Of a stretch of DNA of 64,000 bases, positions 52,363 to 61,174 are shown in pieces. The position numbers and the translations under genes were made by a program. How positions within the stretch are numbered: position 1 is the first letter of the stretch; every line of letters starts with the position of its first letter. The stretch spans positions 1,054,001 through 1,118,000 of the forward strand of contig NZ_JBIQOI010000001.1 of assembly GCF_044197065.1 (NCBI RefSeq), in the 5' to 3' direction. Source of the DNA: Kluyvera ascorbata_C. GTDB lineage: Bacteria > Pseudomonadota > Gammaproteobacteria > Enterobacterales > Enterobacteriaceae. A model generated the notes under the pieces. That model ran no database searches, had not been told where the DNA came from, and saw only the letters and a program-made list of their open reading frames with translations.

Positions 52363-52998
52363 ATGCTAATTTATACACCTATTATTATAAAGCTGGGGCT
52401 AGGAATACTGTGTTTAATTATACAAATAAACCTCATGGGGAAAGGGAATCTGGCGCCGTCATCCGCAATGGATCAGGTTCAAAACTATGTACTTGGTGGG
52501 ATTATCGGTGGCGTAATTTACAATGAGTCGATAACAGTACTACAGTTCGTTCTCGTGTTAATTATATGGACATTTCTCGTCTTTGTTCTTAAGTTTTTGA
52601 AAGAGAATAATCGGTTAGTTAAAAGAATCATCGATGGTAAACCTATTACTTTGGTACATAATGGCAGTATTGATGTTAAAGAGTGTTTACGCAATGGTGT
52701 TTCAGCAAATGACTTGATGTTCAAACTAAGAGCAAATGGCATTTATGAAATAGAACAATTAAAGCGTGTTGTTCTCGAGCAGAATGGGCAGTTAACTATT
52801 ATACAAAGTGGTGATGAGAATATACGTTACCCTATTATAGTGGATGGTTTGGCAAACCATGATTTACTTGAAATCCTTAATAAGGACAGTGATTGGTTAG
52901 AACGAGAAGTTATAAAGCAAGGCTTCAATAAAATCAGTGAGGTTTATTTGGGTGAGTATTTGTCGGGTAGGATTAATTTATACGGATATGAAAAATAA
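52363..52998 (+). CDS. DUF421/YetF-like membrane protein
   Basis: This is a 211-aa YetF-like protein with three N-terminal membrane helices (residues 5-85) and a cytoplasmic DUF421 domain. The motif VQNYVLGGIIGGVIYNESITV in the membrane part and GKPITLVHNGSIDVKECLRNGVSANDLMFKLRANGI at the start of the soluble part are typical. Function is unknown; Bacillus relatives are tied to spore germination or stress. It is AT-rich and is an operon partner of the DUF3290 gene. Confidence 0.75.
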   Translation: MLIYTPIIIKLGLGILCLIIQINLMGKGNLAPSSAMDQVQNYVLGGIIGGVIYNESITVLQFVLVLIIWTFLVFVLKFLKENNRLVKRIIDGKPITLVHNGSIDVKECLRNGVSANDLMFKLRANGIYEIEQLKRVVLEQNGQLTIIQSGDENIRYPIIVDGLANHDLLEILNKDSDWLEREVIKQGFNKISEVYLGEYLSGRINLYGYEK

Positions 52999-53176
52999 TA
53001 TCCAAAGCGCACTCCTTTTTTCTCTACAGAATTGATGATATTTATTTTTTGTAGAGAGATAAGCATCAAGCGACTGCCATTGCTGGGGCTATGTCTCAAC
53101 ACACTGGCATCAACATTTGGTCCTGGTACAAAACAGGCTCACAAACCCGCGCTAAACCCCTTCTGAAGAAAGCATT

Positions 53177-53196
53177 CGGCCCAGTTTCCCGGGCCG
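53177..53196 (-). terminator. hairpin after the aldolase gene
   Basis: CGGCCC (53177-53182) pairs with GGGCCG (53191-53196), and the arms extend weakly through flanking GCATT/GCATT. It lies 8 bases after the stop of the minus-strand operon; the T-tract is poor. Confidence 0.45.
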
Positions 53197-53203
53197 CATT
53201 TTC

Positions 53204-53935
53204 TCAATCCAACACCGACCGATCCCCCTCAATCACCATCTCCTTCATCTCCTCAAAATGCCGTCTCGAAAAGTCCGCAATCTTCTCCCAATCCAGCGCC
53301 GTCTTCTCCGCCACCTCGTCGGAAAGTATCTTCAGCGGCTGCCCGGTTGACCATGCAGTGATCAAAATCTGGCAGGCGCGTTCGAGCGTCCAGATATCAT
53401 CAAACGCTTCGCCGATATTCGGTGCCGTCACCAGCACCCCATGGTTGCCCATCAGCAGGCGGCGTTTATCCGCCAACAACCCCGCTAGCCGCGCGCCTTC
53501 GGCGGTGGTGTCCGCCATACCGCCGTACAGCGTGTCGACGGCGACGCGGTTAAAATAGCGAGCAGTGTTCTGGTCAACCGGCAAGATCTGCGGCGCTGCC
53601 AGACAGGCGAGGCTGGTGGTGTAGACCGGGTGCAGATGAAGCACCACTCGCACGTCCGGCAGGCGCTGATGGATCTGCCCGTGGATCGCCCACGCCGTGG
53701 CATCAACGTCCGGGCGCGCCGCACAGCTTTCATCGTCGGCATTCAGCAACAGCAGGTCGCTGGCGCGAATGCGCGAGAAGTGTTTCCACTTCGGATTCAG
53801 CAGAAACGTTTTTCCGTCGGGAGAGAGCGCCGCGCTGAAATGGTTGGCGACCGCCTCATGCATCCCAAGCTGGGCGATGATGCGAAAGGTCACCGCGAGA
53901 TCGATACGGGTTTGCTCTTCGTGCGAGTAGCGCAT
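53204..53935 (-). CDS. class II aldolase/adducin family protein
   Basis: This is a 243-aa zinc-dependent aldolase-fold protein. Metal ligands are visible in VVLHLHPVYTTSL (two His, near residue 98) and LLMGNHGVLV (His, near 162), with an N-terminal GMHEAVANHFSAAL substrate segment. Relatives cleave phosphorylated sugars or decarboxylate beta-keto acids; adducin-like members may be non-aldolase. It is last in the leftward operon after a binding protein, so it probably acts on the imported compound. Substrate is unknown. Confidence 0.85.
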   Translation of the reverse strand: MRYSHEEQTRIDLAVTFRIIAQLGMHEAVANHFSAALSPDGKTFLLNPKWKHFSRIRASDLLLLNADDESCAARPDVDATAWAIHGQIHQRLPDVRVVLHLHPVYTTSLACLAAPQILPVDQNTARYFNRVAVDTLYGGMADTTAEGARLAGLLADKRRLLMGNHGVLVTAPNIGEAFDDIWTLERACQILITAWSTGQPLKILSDEVAEKTALDWEKIADFSRRHFEEMKEMVIEGDRSVLD

Positions 53936-53940
53936 AGTGA

Positions 53941-54771
53941 TTACTCCGCTTTTGGCATCAGGGTTTGCAGGTCCTCAGCGCTCGGTGCCTGGAAATTGTA
54001 TTTCTTCAGCAGCGCAGCGTATTCCGGCGTGGCGCTGAATTTCTTCAGACCTTCCTCAAGAGCGGTTTTCACCTCGGTATTGCCTTTCTTCACGCCATAG
54101 CCGTTCAGCACCGGGTAGATAAGCGTCTCGGAGGAGATAACCACGCGGTCGCCGAGCTTCTCAACCACCCCGCGGGCAACCGCCGCATCGGTGATCTGTG
54201 CTTCCACCGCACGGGAGAGCATCGCCTGAGTGGTTTGCGGGTCGGTGGTGTATTCGCTCAGTTGAATCGGCTTAAGACCTTTTTTCACGCAGTAGTCGAC
54301 GGAGAGCTTCTGTAGCTGCGCCAGCCAGGAGGTTGCGCCCATCGAGCCAATTTTATGGCCGCAGAACTCCTCCGGGGTTTTGGGTTGATAGTCGCTGCCT
54401 TTCAGCGACAGAATCGCTTCGCCGCTTTTCAGGTACGGCACCATATCAATCACCTTCAGACGCTCGGCGGTGATGTACATTGATGAGTTGGTAATATCGA
54501 AGCGACCGCCCTGCAAGCCGGGGATCAGGTTCGGGAAGCGGGTATCGATGTTGACCGCTTCACGGCCCATGCTTTTTGCAAGGCCCGCGAGAAACTCGAT
54601 ATCGAACCCAGCTGGTTTGTTGTTCTCCATATATTCATACGGGAAAAAGGTCATGTCCGAGCCGGCGGTAAGTTTGCCGTCGTGCTGGAAGGCCAGCGCG
54701 CTAAAGGACGTCAGCGTGCCAGCGGCGCAAAGAAGCAGGGCAACAGGGCGCAGTGCGGTAGAACGTGTCAT
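53941..54771 (-). CDS. polar amino acid ABC transporter binding protein
   Basis: This is a 276-aa family 3 periplasmic binding protein with a signal peptide (VALLLCAAGTLTSFSALA). The canonical opening DMTFFPYEYMENNKPAGFDIEFLAGLAKSMG is followed by two lobes; in the hinge, the ligand-contacting region GGRFDITNSSMYITAERLKVID is present. It is the partner of the fused permease-ATPase at 55695-57215. The family binds amino acids, opines and related amines. It begins 24 bp after the PhyH gene stop. Confidence 0.9.
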   Translation of the reverse strand: MTRSTALRPVALLLCAAGTLTSFSALAFQHDGKLTAGSDMTFFPYEYMENNKPAGFDIEFLAGLAKSMGREAVNIDTRFPNLIPGLQGGRFDITNSSMYITAERLKVIDMVPYLKSGEAILSLKGSDYQPKTPEEFCGHKIGSMGATSWLAQLQKLSVDYCVKKGLKPIQLSEYTTDPQTTQAMLSRAVEAQITDAAVARGVVEKLGDRVVISSETLIYPVLNGYGVKKGNTEVKTALEEGLKKFSATPEYAALLKKYNFQAPSAEDLQTLMPKAE

Positions 54772-54795
54772 AAAACCTCCAGGAAAATGAGCAAA

Positions 54796-55668
54796 TTACA
54801 TGCTGGCGCTGTCGACACCGGCCTGTTGAACGAAGAAGGATGCGCCGCGCGGTTTCTGCGGCAGACGAAGCTGGTTCACGGTGCTGCGTACGAGACCGCT
54901 CTCGGTACCGGCGACCAGTTGCCCGGCGTGGGCGCTCGGCAGTGGGTTTTCACCAAACGGCAGTGCGTCTTCGGCGGCATACACGCTGATGAACAGCGTA
55001 CGCGGCAGCGCGGTCTCGTTAGGGCTAGAGGCGTGCAGCAGGCGCGTGTGCATAAAGCAGACGGAGCCCGAAGGGCCAAAGCAGGCCTGCGGCTGCTGGC
55101 AGTGGGTGTCGACCACATCGGTATCCACCGAACCGGTAAAGCGCTCGTCCTGCCAGTGCGACCACAGCGGCCCTTTATGGCTGGCGGGGACCACGTTCAG
55201 CGGGCCGTTCTCCGGGGTGACATCGCTCACCATCAGCAGCGCGGTGATGATGTCGTCGTTGCTATGCGGGGTGAACAGAAAATCCTGATGCCATTTCACC
55301 TGCGTAGCGGTGTGTGGCAGCTTGGAGTTAATTTTGCTGTGATGAAAACGGGTGCCGCTGCCGCCGATAAGCTGGGCGGCGATGGTCGCCATCCGCGAGT
55401 TCAGCGCTGCGTGATGATAGGCGGCGGAGATCTCGGTCGGTGAGGTGACGCGGCGCAAAGAAGGGTGCTCCGGCGAATGATCCTGCTCGAGATCAAAGCG
55501 CGGGCGGCCGTCCTGCGTCTCGCCCCACACCGCGTCGTGGGCGCGGCTTTCTTCCACCCAGCCGTCGAAATCGGTCTGCAATGCGGCGATTTCATCGCTG
55601 GAAAGCACCCCTTCGACAACCAGATAACCCTGCTGATGAAACTGCTCGATTTGCCATTGCGCGATCAT
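54796..55668 (-). CDS. PhyH-family Fe(II)/2-oxoglutarate dioxygenase
   Basis: This is a 290-aa phytanoyl-CoA dioxygenase-like protein. The iron triad is visible: His and Asp in VKWHQDFLF (near residue 124), distal His in MHTRLLHASSPN (near 205) and 2-oxoglutarate Arg in LPRTLFISVY. Bacterial members hydroxylate free small molecules such as ectoine, amino acids or phosphonates, so CoA substrates are not implied. It lies inside an ABC transporter operon, between the permease-ATPase and binding-protein genes. Confidence 0.88.
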   Translation of the reverse strand: MIAQWQIEQFHQQGYLVVEGVLSSDEIAALQTDFDGWVEESRAHDAVWGETQDGRPRFDLEQDHSPEHPSLRRVTSPTEISAAYHHAALNSRMATIAAQLIGGSGTRFHHSKINSKLPHTATQVKWHQDFLFTPHSNDDIITALLMVSDVTPENGPLNVVPASHKGPLWSHWQDERFTGSVDTDVVDTHCQQPQACFGPSGSVCFMHTRLLHASSPNETALPRTLFISVYAAEDALPFGENPLPSAHAGQLVAGTESGLVRSTVNQLRLPQKPRGASFFVQQAGVDSASM

Positions 55669-55694
55669 AGTGGTTCCTCTTCAAGTACGAATGA

Positions 55695-57215
55695 TTAAGC
55701 CAAAGAGACATCTTTCAGGAAGGCGTCGACGCGCGGGTGTTGTCCGTTGCGCATGGCCTGCGGCGTGTCGTCGCAGACCACCCGGCCTTTTTCCATAAAC
55801 ACAATTCGGTCAGAGACTTTGAAGGCGAAGTTCATCTCGTGGGTGACGATGACCATGGTGATGCCTTCATGAGCCAGGGATTCAATCACCTGCAGCACTT
55901 CGTTGACTTTTTCCGGGTCGAGCGCCGAGGTCGGTTCATCAAACAGCATGATCTGCGGGCGCATCATCAGCGCACGGGCAATTGCCACACGCTGCTGCTG
56001 GCCACCGGAAAGCTGGTGCGGGTACTTCCACGCATGCTCCAGCATGCCGACCTTATGCAGCAGCTCGCAGGCGTGTTGGCGCAACTCGCCGTCACTCGCC
56101 AGGCGGTGGTAGCGCGGGGCGAGCAGCAGGTTGCCGAGCACGGTGAGGTGCGGGAACAGGTTGAAGCTCTGGAACACCATGCCGATATTCAGGCGATGCT
56201 TAGCGTCTTCCATAAAGCGCGGCTTCTGCTGGCCCTGACGCTCAAGGTGAATAAATGGCTGGCCGTTGATGCTGATTTCGCCGTTATCAATCTGCTCCAG
56301 GCCGTTCAACAGGCGGATGAGCGTGGTTTTCCCGGAGCCGGATGGGCCAATGACCGAGACCACTTCCCCTGGCTGGATCTTGAGACTCACCGCGCCGAGC
56401 ACTTCGACATTGTTATAGGCTTTGTGCAGCTTCGAGGCCTGTAGCGCAGGCTCTTCAGCGGTGGCTACGCTACGCGCCATCGCCGGGCGCTGCGCGGTGG
56501 CCAGCTTCTGCATTTCAGCATCAACCTGGCGGGTCGTTTTACGTTGGGTAACGTCGAGGTATTTCTCCAGCCACTTGAGCAGGAAGTCGAATACCGTGAC
56601 GATCAGGATGTAGTAGAAGGCGACCGCCGCCATCGTCTCCATCACGAGGAAGTTCTGCGAATAAAGGCGCTGGCCAACCATCAGAATTTCGGTGAGTGAG
56701 ATAACTGACACCAGCGAACTCAGCTTCACAATGGCGATGTATTCGTTGGCAAGTGACGGCAGTGCGACGCGCAGCGCCTGAGGAATAATGACCCGCCACT
56801 GAATGCCGGCGTAACGTAAGCCCAGTGCACGCGCGGCTTCGCTTTGCCCACGGGGAATAGAGAGCAGCCCGCCGCGGTGAATTTCCGCAATATAGGCGGC
56901 CTCGCTTAATACCATTGCTATCAGCCCGGCCCAGAAGGGGTCGTTAAGCAATGGCGCAACCGACGGCAGCGCCTGCGGCATGTTGTAGACAAAAATCAAC
57001 AGCACCAGCAGCGGCATACTGCGAAATAGCCAGATATAAAGTCGGGCGGGCGCGCTCAACCAGGCTCGTGGCGATTGTTTAGCCAGCGCCAGAATAAACC
57101 CCAGCACAATACTGCAGCCCCAGGTCAGCAGACTTAATTTAATGACGGTCCAGGTGGCCTGCCAAAAATCAACATCGCTAAGCAGGCTTAACATGTAGTT
57201 CCAGTTAAACGTCAT
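55695..57215 (-). CDS. fused amino acid ABC permease-ATPase
   Basis: This is a 506-aa natural fusion. Residues 1-220 are a HisM/GlnP-type permease with about five helices and the EAA-like loop SEAARALGLRYAGIQWRVIIPQALRVALPSL. Residues 255-506 are a GlnQ-type ATPase with Walker A GPSGSGKTT (near 288), signature LSGGQQQRVA (near 400) and Walker B IMLFDEPTSALDPE (near 420). It probably works as a homodimer with the binding protein downstream. First gene of the leftward operon. Confidence 0.9.
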   Translation of the reverse strand: MTFNWNYMLSLLSDVDFWQATWTVIKLSLLTWGCSIVLGFILALAKQSPRAWLSAPARLYIWLFRSMPLLVLLIFVYNMPQALPSVAPLLNDPFWAGLIAMVLSEAAYIAEIHRGGLLSIPRGQSEAARALGLRYAGIQWRVIIPQALRVALPSLANEYIAIVKLSSLVSVISLTEILMVGQRLYSQNFLVMETMAAVAFYYILIVTVFDFLLKWLEKYLDVTQRKTTRQVDAEMQKLATAQRPAMARSVATAEEPALQASKLHKAYNNVEVLGAVSLKIQPGEVVSVIGPSGSGKTTLIRLLNGLEQIDNGEISINGQPFIHLERQGQQKPRFMEDAKHRLNIGMVFQSFNLFPHLTVLGNLLLAPRYHRLASDGELRQHACELLHKVGMLEHAWKYPHQLSGGQQQRVAIARALMMRPQIMLFDEPTSALDPEKVNEVLQVIESLAHEGITMVIVTHEMNFAFKVSDRIVFMEKGRVVCDDTPQAMRNGQHPRVDAFLKDVSLA

Positions 57216-57481
57216 AGGCTATTTACTCGCCATAATTAACAGAAATGGAAGCGACGCAATGGTGCATTAATCTGACGTCGCCGATATTCATCGTGCAATA
57301 ACACTATGCTGGCAGGACCTAGAACGAGGCAATTAGTAAATTTTTGGTCTTTAAGTTTAAAAAAACTATGCAACGGTATTAACGTTATGGAATGTAAAGT
57401 GATTATCGCGATACTAAACTGAAACAATTAAAAAACAATTGTTGAAATTGAATAACGCTATTTAAGGCGGGGAGTGATATT

Positions 57482-57520
57482 TGCACGTTATCGGGGCAGA
57501 CATTGCGTGATAATAGTGCA
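57482..57520. promoter_or_regulatory. dyad in the divergent control region, candidate LysR site
   Basis: TGCAC-x-TTATC (57482-57492) is mirrored by GATAA-xx-GTGCA (57509-57520). It lies in the 486-bp AT-rich gap between the leftward ABC operon and the LysR gene. A second palindrome, AACAATTGTT, is at 57434-57443. Either could bind the LysR regulator; no other gene is seen in the gap. Confidence 0.35.
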
Positions 57521-57701
57521 GCATGGTTCGCCATGGTGCAATAAGTTATTTTTGATATTTAAAAAATAACCGTAGATAAATATCAGAACTCCGTATCAGG
57601 GATGAGTACCTCTTTTTTGGTAAATGGCATGCAGATTGCAACGTCATAGCAGGAAACTATTCCCGACAGGCGATGAACAATATTTTATCAATGGTGACAC
57701 G

Positions 57702-58616
57702 ATGAACCGATTTACACTCAAACAGCTGAAGTACTTTGTGACGGTCGTGGAGACGGAAAGTATCGCCGAAGCTTCTCGTCAACTGCATATTGCACAGCCA
57801 TCAATTTCGATTGCGATAAAAAACCTGGAAAGCACCTTTGACCAACAGCTGTTTATTCGCCACCATGCACAGGGGGTGTCGCTCACCTCCAGCGGCCGCC
57901 GTATCTACGACAAAGCCAAAGACCTGCTGCGCCTGTCATGGGAGTTTGAGCAGAACTCTCGGGCCGATAAAGAGCTGGTTTCCGGCATGATATCAGTGGG
58001 TTGCTTTGAGTCTGTAGCCCCGCTATATATGCCAAAACTGGTGGCTGGGTTTAAAAAACTGTACCCGGAAATCACCCTGCATTTATATGACGGCGAGCAG
58101 CATGAATTAATGCACGGCCTGCATCGTGGGCGGTTTGATTTAGCGCTGGTTTACGATCTCGAACTGGGGCATTCGATTAACAAAGAGCGCCTGAACGCGC
58201 CGCATAAACCCTATGCGTTATTGCCTGCCTCGCATCCGTTAGCGCAAAAACCGGCGGTGACGTTACAGGAATTAAGCCGCGAACCGATGATTCTGCTGGA
58301 TGCCGTCCCGAGTAAAAACTATTTTATCTCGATATTTAAAGAAAAAGGCTATCACCCGGAAGTGGCCTACAGCTCGCCATCTATTGAAATGGTCCGCTGT
58401 ATGGTGGGGCAAGGATTAGGCTTTTCGGTATTGGTGACGCGCCCATGTTGCGATATGACCTACGACGGTGAAAGGGTGGTGCAGCGAGATATTATCGATG
58501 AAATGCCCGCATCAACATTAATTATGGCGCATCTGGCGAATAATGAACCAACGCGACCCACGCAGCTATTTATGGATTACTGTCGCAGTATTGAATTAAC
58601 CCCTTCTCGCGCTTGA
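57702..58616 (+). CDS. LysR-family regulator of the catabolic island
   Basis: This is a 304-aa LysR regulator. The helix-turn-helix is at residues 15-60 (SIAEASRQLHIAQPSISIAI) and the effector domain follows. The ATG at 57702 (MNRFTLKQLKYF) fits the family start; the frame extends to 57624 without support. It sits between the two divergent gene sets of the island and most likely controls both in response to the imported compound. A terminator follows. Confidence 0.88.
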   Translation: MNRFTLKQLKYFVTVVETESIAEASRQLHIAQPSISIAIKNLESTFDQQLFIRHHAQGVSLTSSGRRIYDKAKDLLRLSWEFEQNSRADKELVSGMISVGCFESVAPLYMPKLVAGFKKLYPEITLHLYDGEQHELMHGLHRGRFDLALVYDLELGHSINKERLNAPHKPYALLPASHPLAQKPAVTLQELSREPMILLDAVPSKNYFISIFKEKGYHPEVAYSSPSIEMVRCMVGQGLGFSVLVTRPCCDMTYDGERVVQRDIIDEMPASTLIMAHLANNEPTRPTQLFMDYCRSIELTPSRA

Positions 58617-58622
58617 AATAAT

Positions 58623-58648
58623 GCCTGCATAACCTGCGGGCTTATTTT
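58623..58648 (+). terminator. LysR gene terminator
   Basis: GCCTGCA (58623-58629) pairs with TGCGGGC (58635-58641), one G-T wobble, followed by a T-rich TTATTTTAT tail. Confidence 0.6.
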
Positions 58649-58785
58649 ATAGCATTACGGCTACCCTCATAAAATTCTATTCAGACGATCGTTTTATAAT
58701 ATTTTACGATTTCCTCACAGTTACATAACCTGAGTTCTGTCAATTCCGTCGATATCGTCGGCAACCGTGCTTGAAGGACAGAAAA

Positions 58786-60042
58786 ATGACAGAACATATT
58801 ACCGAAATCGATACCCTTGTGGTTGGCGCGGGGCAGGCGGGCGTCGCCATGAGCGAACATCTGACGACGCTTGATATTCCCCATCTGGTGCTGGAAAAAC
58901 AGGGCATCGCCCAGGCATGGCGTACCGGCCGCTGGGACTCGCTGGTTGCCAACGGCCCGGCCTGGCACGACCGCTTCCCCGGCATGATGTTTCCGGACTG
59001 CGACGCCGACGGCTTTGTCGCCAAAGAGCAGATTGCGGACTATTTCGCGGCCTACGCCCGTAGCTTTAACGCGCCCATCCGTACTGGCGTTGAGGTCTAT
59101 AGCGCTGAACGCCTGAAGGGCCGTCCGGGTTTTCGCGTGGAAACCTCACAAGGGGTGATTGAAGCGCAGCGTATCGTCGCCGCCACCGGCCCGTTCCAGC
59201 GCCCGACGATCCCGGCGATCGCCCCGCAGGTTGATGCCATCAGTCAAATCCACTCCGCGCAGTATTACAACCCGCAGCAACTCGCTGACGGCGGTGTGCT
59301 GGTGGTTGGTGCAGGTTCTTCCGGCGTACAAATTGCCGATGAATTACAGCGTGCAGGTCGTAACGTATGGCTCTCCGTTGGCGCCCACGACCGCCCACCG
59401 CGCCGCTATCGTGAGCGTGATTTCTGCTGGTGGCTTGGGGTGCTCGGGCTGTGGGATGCGGCGGCAAATCAGCCGGGCAAAGAGCACGTCACCATTGCGG
59501 TGAGCGGCGCACGCGGCGGCCATACCGTGGATTTCCGCCAGCTTGCCCATCAGGGCGTCACGCTGGTCGGTCAAACCCAATCGTTTGACGGCGCAACCGC
59601 CACTTTCCACAACGATCTGGCCGACAACATTCAGCGCGGTGACGACTCTTACCTGGCGCTGCTCGATGCGGCGGACGCCTACGTTGCTCGCAACGGTCTC
59701 TCTCTTCCTGAAGAGCCCGCGGCCCGCGAGTTCCTGCTAGACCCGGCGTGCGTGACTGAACCGCTGTTAAGTCTTGATCTGATGCAGGCGGGGATCACCA
59801 CCATTATCTGGGCTACCGGCTACACCACCGATTACCGCTGGCTGAAGGTTAACGCCTTTAACGACGCGCAGCGCCCGCAGCATCATCGCGGCGTCTCTAG
59901 CGAGCCGGGCGTCTATTTTCTGGGGCTGCCGTGGCTCTCGCGCCGCGGCTCGACCTTTATCTGGGGCGTATGGCACGACGCGAAATACATCGCCGACCAG
60001 ATTGCCATCCAGCGCCAATACCAGCACTACCAGCCATCCTGA
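58786..60042 (+). CDS. flavin-dependent monooxygenase, CzcO/FMO-like
   Basis: This is a 418-aa FAD/NADPH protein of the CzcO (COG2072) group. The FAD-binding motif is GAGQAGVAMSEHL (near residue 15), the NADPH-binding motif GAGSSGVQIADEL (near 172) and the FMO-type ATGYTTDYRWL near 345. Relatives N-hydroxylate or S-oxidise small molecules. AGGACAG precedes the ATG at 58786. It is first of five tightly spaced rightward genes in the island. Substrate is unknown. Confidence 0.88.
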   Translation: MTEHITEIDTLVVGAGQAGVAMSEHLTTLDIPHLVLEKQGIAQAWRTGRWDSLVANGPAWHDRFPGMMFPDCDADGFVAKEQIADYFAAYARSFNAPIRTGVEVYSAERLKGRPGFRVETSQGVIEAQRIVAATGPFQRPTIPAIAPQVDAISQIHSAQYYNPQQLADGGVLVVGAGSSGVQIADELQRAGRNVWLSVGAHDRPPRRYRERDFCWWLGVLGLWDAAANQPGKEHVTIAVSGARGGHTVDFRQLAHQGVTLVGQTQSFDGATATFHNDLADNIQRGDDSYLALLDAADAYVARNGLSLPEEPAAREFLLDPACVTEPLLSLDLMQAGITTIIWATGYTTDYRWLKVNAFNDAQRPQHHRGVSSEPGVYFLGLPWLSRRGSTFIWGVWHDAKYIADQIAIQRQYQHYQPS

Positions 60043-60068
60043 TAACCCGTGAATTGAGGAATACAACG

Positions 60069-60500
60069 ATGCCAACCCATACCCGTATTCGCATGTTTAA
60101 CACCAAAGAGACCTACCCGAACCAGTCGCTGAACAACGATTTATGTCAGGCGGTGCGCGCGGGCAACACCGTGTACGTACGCGGGCAGGTCGGTACCGAC
60201 TTTGACGGCAATCTAATTGGCCTTGGCGACCCGCGCGCGCAGGCCGAGCAGGCGATGAAGAACGTGGCGCAGTTGCTGAAAGAAGCGGGCAGCGACCTGA
60301 CGCATATCGTGAAAACCACCACCTACCTTATCGACCCGCGCTACCGCGAGCCGGTATATCAGGAAGTGGGCAAGTGGTTGAAAGGTGTTTTCCCTATCTC
60401 GACCGGCGTGGTGGTCTCGGCGCTGGCGCAGCCGCAGTGGTTGATGGAGATTGACGTGACGGCGGTAATCCCTGACGACTGGAACAGCGAGGTGGCGTAA
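60069..60500 (+). CDS. Rid-family (YjgF/UK114) protein, divergent subgroup
   Basis: This is a 143-aa Rid-family protein with a chorismate mutase-like trimeric fold. Canonical RidA uses an Arg in a PARSCVEV-type motif for imine hydrolysis. The equivalent stretch here is FPISTGVVVSALAQ, with Ser in that place, so it belongs to an Arg-lacking subgroup whose chemistry is unknown. It begins 26 bp after the flavoprotein and its stop overlaps the DUF1028 start by 1 base. Confidence 0.87.
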   Translation: MPTHTRIRMFNTKETYPNQSLNNDLCQAVRAGNTVYVRGQVGTDFDGNLIGLGDPRAQAEQAMKNVAQLLKEAGSDLTHIVKTTTYLIDPRYREPVYQEVGKWLKGVFPISTGVVVSALAQPQWLMEIDVTAVIPDDWNSEVA

Positions 60501-61174
60501 TGACAATTTCAATTGCAGCATTGTGCCCGGAATCCGGGCAGCTAGGCATTGCGATTAGCTCTTCGAGCATTGCCGTAGGCGCGCGTTGCCCGTGGCTGCT
60601 AGCCGGGGTGGGCGCGGTCTCCAGCCAGAATATTACGCTGCCGTCGCTGGGGCCGCATATTCTCGGCGGTCTGGAGGCGGGCAATTCGGTCGAACAGGCG
60701 CTCAACCGCGCGCTGGCGGAGGATCGCTTTAGTGAATACCGCCAGGTGACGGTGATTGATGCCAGCGGCGACGTTGCCACTTTTAGCGGCGAACACACGC
60801 TGGGCATTGGCGAAACGCTGGCGGGCGAAAACTGTGTGGCGGCGGGGAATATGCTGGCGGACCGGGGGGTGATTGCCGCGATGGTCGAAGCCTTTGAAAA
60901 CGCCACCGGAGAACTGGCGAGCCGACTGATAGCCGGGTTACGCGCCGGCATTACCGCCGGTGGCGAAGCCGGGCCGGTACATTCAGCGGCGGTGAAAGTA
61001 GTGGAAGATTACGCCTGGCCGGTGGTCGATCTTCGCGTCGACTGGGCAGATGACGATCCGATTGCCAAGCTGGAGCAGCTGTGGCTCGCCTATGAACCGC
61101 AGATGGAAGCCTATATTACCCGCGCGCTGGACCCGCGCGATGCCCCGTCTTACGGCGTACCGGGCGATGAATAA
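60500..61174 (+). CDS. DUF1028 family protein
   Basis: This is a 224-aa DUF1028 protein related to Ntn-hydrolases. The family opening MTISIAALCPESGQLGIAISSSSIAVGARCPW and GVGAVSSQN are clear; Thr2 would become the N-terminal nucleophile after Met removal. C-terminally it has LRVDWADDDPIAKLEQLWLAYEPQ. Function is unknown, although such genes often adjoin Rid genes. Its last 8 bases overlap the next ORF's start. Confidence 0.88.
   Translation: MTISIAALCPESGQLGIAISSSSIAVGARCPWLLAGVGAVSSQNITLPSLGPHILGGLEAGNSVEQALNRALAEDRFSEYRQVTVIDASGDVATFSGEHTLGIGETLAGENCVAAGNMLADRGVIAAMVEAFENATGELASRLIAGLRAGITAGGEAGPVHSAAVKVVEDYAWPVVDLRVDWADDDPIAKLEQLWLAYEPQMEAYITRALDPRDAPSYGVPGDE

Noticed and set aside
53021..53057. 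Inverted repeat TCTCTAC-GTAGAGA after the DUF421 gene as a terminator
   Set aside because: The loop is about 23 nt and no T-tract follows the second arm, so termination is not supported.
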